Positions 9,886 to 21,800 of a DNA stretch of 64,000 nt are shown in pieces. The stretch spans positions 8,246,212 to 8,310,211 of the forward strand of contig JAKZAP010000021.1 in NCBI GenBank assembly GCA_023053575.1. Direction: 5' to 3'. The stretch is from Branchinecta lynchi (lineage: Eukaryota; Arthropoda; Branchiopoda; Anostraca; Branchinectidae). Under the pieces are notes generated by a model that was given only the letters and a program-made list of their open reading frames with translations, was not told where the DNA came from and searched no databases. Positions within the stretch are counted from its first letter, which is position 1. Each line of letters starts with the position of its first letter. Both the position numbers and the translations under genes were made by a program.

Positions 9886-12800
9886 GTGAGTTTTCTATCA
9901 AATTGGTGCTGACTTAAGATCAGCAGCGATATTAGTTGCATATTAGGTAGAAAAAAAATTCCAATACAGAATTAAGAAGTTATTAGTAGGTACAGTTGGG
10001 TACAGTCAGGTACAGTAGAGGTATGCTTATGGGAACGTCTGCTGAAAGTGAACAATTGCAGAAGAAAAAACTAAAACCCAAACCAGGCAGTTTTTCCTAT
10101 AAACACCAGTAATAATCAATCACGCTTTTGTCACTTTTTGAATAGTTTGCTAATCCATCCATGAAAGTGACTCAGCTGACACCTGAGCCTCGTTTTTGTT
10201 GCATGCTGCAGGTCCGCTTCTCGGCCGATTCTGGACTGATTCTTTCTACATTTGTTTTTGCACTGCAGCGCTTCCGAGGAAGACGGCAGCGCTTCTCGAG
10301 AATCACGGACTTGCTCCCTGGCCAATTTCGTGCTTCCCTGCAAGATGCTGCAGTGCTGCCGCTTCAACCAAGAAGAAAGTGAATTCAAAAACGCATATTA
10401 TGCAAATGCAAAGAAGTGCTGCAGCAACGATGCCGCAGCGCTATTGCAACAAAAACGAGGCTCTGGTTTGCTTTTTATAATTTGAAAAGTTTGCTGTGAG
10501 GAACCCACTTTCAATGGAGAAGATGGCAGTCCGAACCGTCAGATGCCTTCAAAAGAGGAAGGACCTTTTTAATAAATTCAAAATCAAAGAAAGTTAATTG
10601 AATTTCCGCTTCAAGTTTGTCCCAGGATAACCCTGAAATAGTTCGCTGTTTGCTGATATCAAGTTTGGTATTTTTCTTTTCCATTTTACTTTTTTATATG
10701 CAAGTAAGAAAGCCAAGGTAGTGGAACAGTTAAGAAAGTGTTCACGTAGGCATACCTCTACTGTAGGCTACTGTATACAACTGGATAGGTAGGGATTCCT
10801 TTAGTAAAAGAAAGGCTTTATTACAGGATCACTTGGTATTTAATTCTAGTAACAACATTCTTAAACTTGAATGTCACTGTGGTAGCCTACTTCAGAGTTG
10901 TCCGAAAAATTACAGAAATACCGGATATCATGATATTTGTGCCACCCTCTGTAAATGTCACCCTCTACACCTACTGACACTTACCAAATATGTGAAATAG
11001 GGCCTTGATTTAAAGGTCTAATTATTCTCTACAACCTGTTATTTTTTCCATCTTGTGTTGAACGAATTTGCGGAGTTGCCAAATGCCTTTCTTCTAAGCA
11101 GCTGCAGACTTTGGGCTGACCATGGCCGAATTGTTTTTTACCTTAAATTACCTTAAATTGCACCTTGGAGCAAAATAAGGATTTCTCCTGTAGAATTAGC
11201 TCTATAGATGACTGTATGAATTCGTCTGCCAAATGTTTTTTTTGTGTGTGGTGAAAACATTGTATGTTCATACTGGTATCAAGGGCATTCCAATTCAGCT
11301 TCCACTCGATGGCTTCCACTCTTCATCAAGGAATTTTTGTTGAAAGATTAAACTGTTTCACAGTTTACTGTATTTTCGGAGAGGGAATTCCAAAGAGGTA
11401 CTGTTCTAGTAGAGAAGAATTGATGTCTGATTCTTGTTGAGGCATTGCTTTTTTTTATTCTTCTGCGGTGTGGAAGTGGTTTTATGGCCTGGATTGCTGT
11501 GAAGTGGGAGACTGGCTAGTCTGGAGGACCTTATAGGCCTTGATGACGCATGACATTCCGTTTCTAATTTTCTTTTGATCCTTCATGGATTTATTTATAA
11601 TACCAGGTTAATCCAGATAACCTGAGCACAACTATTTGCACCATCTTTTTTCTGTTGCATGCCTTTGCTCCTTTTCATTATTGTTTTACGCCAGCTAATC
11701 CTACAAAGAGTAAATAGAAGTAGGCTAAGTGGATTAAATTTGATATTAATTGATTTGGTCAGGATTGGATTATTGTCATGTTCCACACTCTATCCTTGTC
11801 GTTTATTCTCTATTTACACAAATTTACTAAGGGGGGTGCAAATATATGGATGGGGCAAATAGCAAGGTATCCTGTATCTTGAAAGAAAGACCAACTCTTA
11901 TTACTTTTTGTAATATTTTTTCTTCTAACTTCTTTTGACAGTATTCCCAGTTTAGTAAATACAGCAGTTGTGCTTTTGCAGATACCATGGTCAAAAGTCG
12001 TTTTTGCAGTTAAATACCATGTTCAAAAGGCAACCTTGGCATCAGGCAATGTACCATGTTATCTGGTATTCAGATATCAGGTACATATTACAGTGGTATC
12101 TGATACAAGGCCTGAAAGGTGTTTTTGCAGTAACCGTCAAATCTGGCAAGGTAGGCTATGTCAGATACCACAGTAAAATGACTAATTGCAAATCCAGTGA
12201 TTGCCGAAATAGATACCATGGTATCTGCAAAAACGCAGGCAATAACAACCCTAAAATTTGAGCTCAGACAAATTTCAGTCATGGTACATAATCTACTCCT
12301 AATTCTGACTCCTGTTAAAATACTCTTATCCTATTGGCTACTCAAAGAAGTCTTAAACCTGATTGGCTGGTTTTCATCTGCTTTTCTTCTGGTCTGCTGT
12401 TTTCTAAACCTCATCAGCAACTCCATTTCAGCATCATTGTTAGCACTCTATGAGCGTGTTCCACCCTTCTAACAATAGTTACTAATAGATACTATTTCCG
12501 TTCCATCCTCACGAAAAGTTACTACGCTGACCGTTCCAACCTTGTCAGAATAGTAACTAATAGTTACTATTTGCTTACCATGCTCGGGACCGTAGTAAGC
12601 GTAGTAACTACGCATCTCTGTAACGTGATAGGTCGGAATCGCCCGTGGCGTGAGATCCTGCTGGAAAATAGAACAATCGTTCCAGCCTTGACGGCGAAAA
12701 GCCAGAATTCGTGACGTCATGCGTAGTAACTACGGTAAGTAGGATGGAACACGCTCTATGTATATTGTATACATCCTCATAAAATCCGATGATGAATTCC

Positions 12801-15800
12801 CGCCAGACGCGCTAGAGGACTAAAAACAATCACAAGTGAGATCTGGGGATAAGTTATCTGATGGGTGAATGAGCGATTAGGCTTTCCCTTCATATCGAGT
12901 CATGCATTAGTCTTGTAGAGAAGACAGCCAGCACTCAGCCCTGAAGTCGGAAGCCAGAAATGATAACGCTTGACAGAACAGAGTTGGGTAAAGCAAAAAG
13001 AGGGGAAGAGGCATTTTAAACAGTTTTAAACATGGTTAGGCCTAAGAGGATTGAAAATAACAAAACAAACCTGGATAAACGTACACAAAGAAGCAATGTG
13101 TCATCGTTTTTTTACGGCAGCGCACCTAGAGGCCAAAAAAGAACTAATCTGAGAGAAATTTTATGAGGGGCATATTCAAATTACGTACAGCACATGTACG
13201 GAATTAAATAGGCTAGCCTACTGATGCAAAAAGTGTGTGATCCTGTATATGTGAAGCTGGTCAGAGCAGCAAAAAAAAAAAAGCCAGACAAAGCACATGC
13301 TATGCAACCAGTTCTTGCTATTGCAGCTCTATTTTCTTCTTTTGTGTTTGTTGCATGTGATATATGCCTTACCTTGGTCGCTGACCTCCAAGAGACTGAC
13401 ACATTGTCAGAAGTTTCGAACAGAGAACACAAGGATGCACGGTTTCAACATACATCACTGGGGGTGTAATCTGTTGTCGCGACAGAAGTTATGCATGAAA
13501 TGTTATGCATAACAAACATTGCCAGGAAGTGCCAAAAAAACGCCAAAAAAGGATCTGCTGACTTTTTTGTTTGTCGTTTATGATGGCTGCTAGAGCAAGG
13601 GGCATCCAGAGGGGGAGTGGTGGGGCTGCACCCACCCAGAAGGTCTGTTTAAAAAAAATCGGGTATATTTTGACTGGTTAGGCAAAGCCGCGCCAGTTAA
13701 AGTTTGTCAAATTCATCTGAACTTGGTGAGTTTTAGGGAATCTACCGGATTATTGCTGAGGGAACCTGTCGGAATTTTACTGAGGGGATCTACCGCTTAA
13801 GGGATCTACTTAGAATATACTTGAGGCTGGATCTACCGGACTTTGCCCCACGAAATCTGGTAGAATTTTGGAACCTACTGGAATTTTGCTCAGGGAATCT
13901 ACCGAGACCTTGCTCAAGGAATCAACCGAACTTTTCTTGGGGAATTTAGTGGAGGCCGGATCAGTGAATCTACCGGACTTTGCTCCACAGAATCTACTAG
14001 AATTTGTCTCAGGGGTCTACCGGAATTTTACTGCTTACCGGATAAGTATAGATGCAGTGCTAAGTACTTTTTCTTCGGGGAAAACAATGCTTCCCCCCAA
14101 AGAACTCAAGCTTTTTATGACGCCGAAGCCCCGAAATTCAAGTTTAAAGCCGCGCCCTTCCTTCCACTAATTAGACTACTATGAAAAGCGCCACAGGCAA
14201 ATCCTTGTGGAATCCTGTATGATCAGAACCTCTTTTTGGATCCCAAATAAAAGGGCCACTTCGCTTATGATGGATCTGCCCTTCTGTCTTTGTTTACGAA
14301 GAATCCCGAAAAATGTGAGACCCTTTCAAGAAGAAAAGGGCTAATCGCTCAGAAATAAACTGAAACAGAAAAGACTTGTTCTGATCTTACAGTTAAAAAA
14401 AAAAAAAAAAAAAAAAAGACATCAAATGACGTGTTACAGTAACACTGTAAAAGTTTCTCCATATAAAGATTAAAGTTAACTGAGGTATTTGCTACTCAGA
14501 TTCATCTTGTCTCTATTTGGTATTAATCTTATCTGCGTAGAGATAAGAATAACCCGAGTAGCAAATACTGCAGTTAACTTTAATCTGTATACGGAAAAAC
14601 TTTGTACAGTGAATCAGGCCCGTTCATTACATCCTCTCTCATTGCTCAGGATGCCGATTTTTTTTTTCAACCTTGCCTTGTAGGACCATTCTTATCATTC
14701 TTTTCTGTTAAAATACAAAGGATCTTCGCATGAAACTAACAAATTCTTGAAACTATGTGCCACAAGCAAAATCAGCCTGATTTTTACTCAAGTCGAGAGA
14801 AATTGGTACACAACGGATCGTAAAAATTTGGGTTAAAACTGTGCGCTGCAGGGTGAAATTCATGACATGACAACTGTCTTTCGTAAATCTTGGAAGCTCG
14901 GATCTGACAATCAGACTTATTTTGACAAAATATGAGATATCTTCGTATCCAAACGACTAGAAGTAGCCTGCCTCTTTGTATCAGTCTGGCAAGCTCACAT
15001 GTGACTGAGAATACAATTCTTTGAGTCCGTCGAACCACCTTTGTCCAAGCTCGATGTCATCTCAGTTTCTTGGTGACCGTGATCTTTAGCCTTACTAACA
15101 TTTCCGGCCATACTGCCAGCCCCCATTTAGCTTTCCTGGGTTAGCGCCCATTGTAGCTAAATGTGTGCTGTCAGGCGCTCTGCGAGCGCCAAGCTTAGTT
15201 CATTTATTTGGACTGAGCGCTCTGTGGGTACCCAGTATCGCTTATTTATTTTGACTGGGAGCTCTTGAATGGGCACGATTTATTTTTTCTTTCTTCGAAA
15301 GGGGTACCTCCCCCCCCCCATAGTGACGGCCTTGCCCACCCCTATCCCTACTGAGTAAGTGACTGCATGTAGCCTATAGCAGAAGTGTTATTCTTTAGAA
15401 CCTATGCAACTTAGTGCGGTCCCACCTTTAACCGTGTGCTGGTATAACAAACTTGATGAAAAACCTATTCAACTTTATGAGTCTATGGATGTATAGGATT
15501 TATCAAATCAGTCAGTAACAAGACCACAGGTTTCGATGGGATCCCCCCCAAAAAAAAATATTTACTATACTTCTTGACCCAGGCAGTCGAATCTTGTACA
15601 TTTCAGAGTCTTCGCCAGTCCCCTTTAACGTTTTTTGCTATTTATCCATAATCAACCGCTCGAATATGTACAAAAAAATGTTACCGTTTTGAAGTTTTTT
15701 GCTTACGGCCAAACAACTAATCAAATGAGGAAACCAAGTTCAGATATGGATTCAGCAAGCAAGATTACTCCAGTGTCTCGTCACTAATCGACTTCAAAAA

Positions 15801-18800
15801 GGTCTTTCTGACTTGTTTACCAACTTCCTCGTAGTTTAGCAGCATTCTCGGCGAACTGTGTGAAGAGCAAAAGATCTAGTGACGCTGGGATCCGAACCTT
15901 TGAATCCAAATTTGTGCAAATTTTGCCAGCTTATCGGTCAAGGAAATACAGTTCAAAATTCGATTCGGCATGCCTCCTTATACCGAATCTCCAATCGACT
16001 TCAGAAACATGTTTGAGCTTCAACCAAATTTCCGGTTTCGGCGGAATTCCTGGTGAATCATTTGTCCGGCAAGAAAACTAAGTTCAGTTATGGATTCACT
16101 GGGCCTCCTTGCCCCTTAAACGAATATCTCGTTAGCTTATAAAACAAATTTGTTTTTACACTTAATTCCTTTTCCTCTAAATATAGGGCTAAAAGACTCA
16201 TCTATGGACTTGGCCTGTACTTTGCAAGTGAATCCTCATGCGAAGTATGAACAACATATATCAGCGCTAGGTTTAAATTAGGTTTACAAAATAGTATATC
16301 CCCATTAATAGAACAAATTCTGTTTTTTCACGATCATGCTCTTCTTATTATTACATTAATTACATCAGTTGTAGGATTTTTATATTGAGATTATTTTTCA
16401 ATAAGTTTGTTCACCGTTATGGCAAACTATTGAAACGATTTGAACTGTTCTACCAGCTGTAATTTTAATTATTATTGCACTCCCTTCAATTCCTCTGCTC
16501 TACTTAATTGATGAAGTACATAATCCAACAGTCTTCTATTAAACCCAATAAACTTTGCACGTATACACGCGACCGAAGTCACCATCCCTCATGGGTTCAT
16601 AGATTTTAAAAAAAAGTGACGTCACTCATGCGCAGAGCTTTCACCTGTGTGAATAAAGGGGTAGGGTAGGGACTGGAAAATTGGTCAACAAATTTTATTC
16701 ACCTGTTACACCTCGGATGCATTCTGACTTTTCACCCAGTAAATGCCTGTTGGGACTTTGAAAGATAACTAAACTGATCTCATACACTTTTTGTTGATCA
16801 TTAGTATGTTCGAAAGTTTCAACAGTATGTCTCCTCACTCCGTTTCGTTTTCTTTTCTGTTTTTTGCCGGATTCCGGGTGAACTACTTGTCCGGCGAGAA
16901 AATAAATTTCATATTCGGATTCAGCATGTCTCCTTACACCTAGATCGACAATGTTCTTAGCTTTTAAAAAAATATTTATTTTCGTCTCTCAACTTGAAAC
17001 CCCTCCCCCACCCCTGAATATACAGCTTTGGAGCCCTTCTACGAACTTGACCTGCCGCTTGGCCCAAAGAATCCTCACACCAAGTTTCATCAGTATATCT
17101 CATTCCCTTCGAGAGTTATCGTACGTAAAGACGGACAACTTTTACGAAGTCATTTAACTGAACTACTTCAAAACTACTTCTAAGGTCTACTATATATTCA
17201 AATACTGTATGCAAGGGTCCTCGTCAGGCTGTCAATCTTCAGAGTCAACTTTGGGGAAGGAAACAAAACAAACCTGTAAGAAATAACTGAAACTTCTACC
17301 GACTATAAATATCTTATTCTGGCAAATTACTGTCAAAATACCACTGTAGGGAAAACACTGATCCTGAGATTTAATTTTTGACACGGCCGCTGTTGTTGCT
17401 GCAGTATTGGGGCAATGATAGGAAATTTTTTTTTTTGTATTTTGATCAACTTCGGTTTTTTTATTAACAAGGGACTGAAAACTTAAATTTTACTGCGTTA
17501 ATAACTTCGTTGCACGTTTCCTGTAGCGAGTACTCGTTGTATCTATTACTTTTAATTATCACTGCACGGAAAAACTAGTGCTGAGATTTAATTTTTGATA
17601 CGGCTGCTGTTTTTGCTGCACGATTGGTGCGAAAGTTTTTTTCTGCATTTTGATTTAACTTCGGTTTTGTTCTTAATAAATAATAAATATTAATAATATA
17701 TATTAATAAATAGAGGAACAACGACGTAACGCATTTTCAGCGGGTCTTCAAGCCAGTTTAAGTGAATAGTGATGGATAACTAGATTGTCCTTTCCCAGCC
17801 CTTTTCGGTTAAACTTTAAAGCAATCTAGTATTTGGCTTACAGTTGGGGGGATTTTGTCTTCTACCAGTTGGGGACAATTCTTTAGCGCTTCTTTTAGGG
17901 CATCTAGGGTGAAATCTTTCCTGAGAGCGGTGAACAAAGATACAGCGTCAGTGCTTGCTTTTTGCGTTTCTTTGGTGACTAGGTATTTTCTTAACTCTTG
18001 GACAAAACCAATGGAATTTTTTATGTAATGCGGCCCTGAATCTAGGAGTGGCCTTTTTAACGAAGCTAGAAATCTATCTAATTTCTTAGTTTGGACTCGA
18101 ACATAGTTCAACTTACGTTTTGGGATCCCAAGAACTGCATTTTCTGAAGGTACAGGAGTGTTGCATGAAGCTGCCACCCTAAACTCCTATTTTGGGGAAA
18201 TGACTTAGGGAAAAAGAGTAAAGGTTGAAATAAAATTCAGTGGAGTATCCTGAAAGGAAGCTTAGAACCTTCGCTTTCTGCTGGTACCATAGTTTACTTG
18301 TAATTGTTCAAGACTAAGCTGGAGAACACAAAAGAATATAGGCACCCAAGTGATCATGAAGTCGCCCACTTTGCTAAAAATGGTATTTTGCTACATGGTG
18401 AAGTTAGAATCCAGCTGTTTGGTCAGAGAGGTTCCTTGACCTTTTGCAAATAACAAAATTTGCTGTTTTCTTGGAATTTGCATGATTTTTCTGGGGGTGG
18501 CAGCTTCATGATCCAAGGTGGCAGGATCATGTACCATGGCCAATTGGGGGGGGGGCGGTGCCATAGTAAGGGCAGCTTCATGCAACACTCCTGTAATTCA
18601 AATTAAAAGTAAGAACAAATAATCACAAGAGCCTCCGTTTTTCAATCTCTGTATTCGACCATGCTGATTCGAGTATATTTTAATACCCTACCGGATGCAA
18701 ACGAGCGGAGGAGGAGCTACGCAGTACATCATAGTCTGTCACCTCTACAAACAGCTATATCGCAAATAGAACCCCGCAGAAGAATACGAACGCCGCTTGA

Positions 18801-21800
18801 GTCATCCTTTACAGCTGATTGGTTTTCTACCATTGTGACGTCATGCCTAACTCGATGCAGACCGGGTTTTCCACCTTTGCAGGCATCCTCCAGTTTTTCA
18901 TCTGGTATGCGTAGGGACGAAAAGGGAGCAGACGGGTATCAACTCAAACCTCACAGCAGTCTAGTACACTAGCCCCATTTCAGGCATGGTGCTCAAACAT
19001 CTAGCACCATGCCTGGGTGCTAGACGTTCAAGTACTGTACCTTGGATTTCATGTATGGTGCATGGATTTCAGTATACAGTGCATACATCAAAAACACAGT
19101 TTCTGTCATCACAACTGAGCACCGGCTCGGACAGGGCTGAAATTAATACTATGAATTAGAGAACTCAAAGACAATCCTTTATATATTTTTCACAACAAAA
19201 ACAAAAGGGCTCTAATGATAATGGAGATGAAAAACCTAACAGCACCCTATCTATTTTCCATGTATTTTCCCTATCTATTCCCCAAGAGCCAATATTCTGG
19301 TTGGCTGCTATGTAGAAAAGGCTGAGGCACAGGACACTTTGCATGCAAAACCCTTGACTATATAGAAAAGGAAATGTGGTTTTTCACATCTGTCATCAGC
19401 TGAGCCCTTTTGTTTTTGTTGTGAAAAACATATAAAGGATTGTCTTTGATTTCTCTAATTCATGGTAGTAATTTCAGCCCTGTCCGAGCTGGTGCTCAGT
19501 TGTTATGACAGAAACTGTGTTTTTGATGCATGCACTGTATACTGAAATCCATGCACCATGCATGAAATCCAAGGTACAGTGCTTGAACGTCTAGCACCCA
19601 GGCATGGTGCTAGACGTTTGAGCACGGTGCCTGAAAAGGGGCTAGTGTACTAGACTGCCTCACAGCAAGTAGCTCTAGCTACGCTCGGTTTTTCGGGGTA
19701 TCCATAGTCGCTGCATGGGACCAAAGACAGAAGTTCTATTGGATTATCTGTTCTTGTTAAAAGTAACACAGCCCTACTGGACAGAAATGTTATCCTTCAA
19801 GTTGCCTGGGTCAGTCTAGACAAGTGGATCTTTGGTATATCGAGCAGTATCATTTAGGGATTGCCCTAACAAATTTTGTTTTTCTTCCCTACAGTTCCAA
19901 GTAGGCTAAACGATTTTAGGGGAACGTTTTATCATTTAAAAATATTCCCTGCATTTTAGTTAAAAACTCACACAAGGATAGTTTCCAGATCCTCCTCAGA
20001 ACTGAGTTGAACACATGATACTATGACTTCCGGTGTGTAATGACTAAATGTTCCTCAGTTGGAATATTCTGCTTTAGATGAGAGCATTTATTTTTTACTG
20101 TGAGATAAACCTGCACAAAGATGACTCCCCCCCCCCCCAATCCATTAACATTTTATGGTTTACCTTGTACTAAAAGATGATATACTTATTCGTCCTCCTG
20201 TTTTCTGTTGTATCTTTATAATTCTGAATGAGTGAAGGTTTTTAATTGACCCATTTTAAACACGATAGTCTGACAAATAGAAGAAAAAGGAAAGAAGAAT
20301 CACATTAATCTAACAAACAGAAAGTAAGAACTAATAGCCTACTTCGGAAACGCCTCTCAAGAATGCTTCTAGGCAAACGATTAAAGCAAGTTGTGAATAT
20401 GTTTAGTTTAGAGCATCTGTCCCAATTCCAGTCTCAGTGAGTAAAATTTCCTGCATTGGTGCAGTAGAGGTATGCTTATTTGAACGTTTGTTGACTTTAG
20501 CACTTGCTGTGACTGAAGTTAACTACCAGCTAGCCAAAGTAGGTAATTAAGGGCCTCTGAAAAGATTTGAGAAGGTGTTTTGGATCTTTATTCTACCATT
20601 TAGCCCAAAATTGCACTGTTCACATTTAAGTAATTGTTCAAATAGGCGTACCTCTACTGTACTCTAAATATTTGATTTCATCATGGTATTTTGCAGTGGA
20701 AATCGGATACGTCAGGTCCATTTTATTACAGCTACTTTCTCGGCCGTTCTTAGCAAGGGTCCTCTTCAGGATCAGTCCGCTCAAGCTGGAAAATGAACTT
20801 GTCAATTTTTTTTCAATCAGAATGAAATCATGAGCTTTTACTTGTCCCAAACATTCCGTCCCGTGTTGGCCCAATATACCCGCCAAGATTTCAGGTACGA
20901 AACATTCTTATTCTACATACGAACATGTTTCGAGCAAGAACATAAATACAAGTGAAAGGAGACATTCAAAATAATCATAAGTTTGAACTTATTGTTGATG
21001 TTTTAAACCATCAGGCATGACAGTGCTAATAATGATGATTCCTTCTGTGCAGGGAAGGAAGTTGAGAACCCCGGTGTCGTCATACTCCATACAATTCGTG
21101 AGCAAATGGGTGTGGAATGTGCATGTTGCAGCCTGAAGGAAGAAAACATATTTGTAGTTCCGTCAGTGTTTACGATGGTTTGCTTGGGAAAAGGTTGAGT
21201 GTATCCTGAAATTCAAAGACGTTGATTTTAAGCAAAAATACCCCCCTCATAAATTCCTCTCAGATTAGTTCTTCTTTGGCCGCTAGATGCGCTATCGTAA
21301 AGAAAACAATGACACGTTACTTTTTTGTGTACGTTTATTCAGGTTTGTTTTGCTATTTTCAGTTCGTCTTAGGCCTAACCATGTTTAAAACTGTTAAAAT
21401 GCCTCTTCCCCTCTTTTTGCTTTACCCAACTCTGTCCAGTCAAGTGTCATCAAGTTTGTCATTTCTGGCTTCCTACTTCAGTGCTGAGTGCTGGCTGTCT
21501 TTTCCACGGGGCTAATGCGCGACTCGATATGAAGCGAGTCGATATGAAGCGAGTTTAAGAAGGTCAAAACTACCTTCCTCACTTTGCTAATATCTTTGTG
21601 GGATATCAAAAATTTGGGTTGAATTCTTCCATGATGAAGATTTATCGATTAAAAAACACAATAGATGTCATAGAAAAAAAACATACTAATTTTCTTTCTA
21701 AAGTTCCTCGAATCCATCACAACCTCGCTGAAGCTGTAGCTGATGGTTGAATAATTATGCATACGTTTTTTTTTTGTTTTTTTTTATATTTGCCTATTGA

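Noticed and set aside
10161..10485. Cysteine/alanine-rich frames on both strands
   Set aside because: They lie within MITE G1; the G2 copy breaks the frames, and composition (CTGCAG words) explains them.
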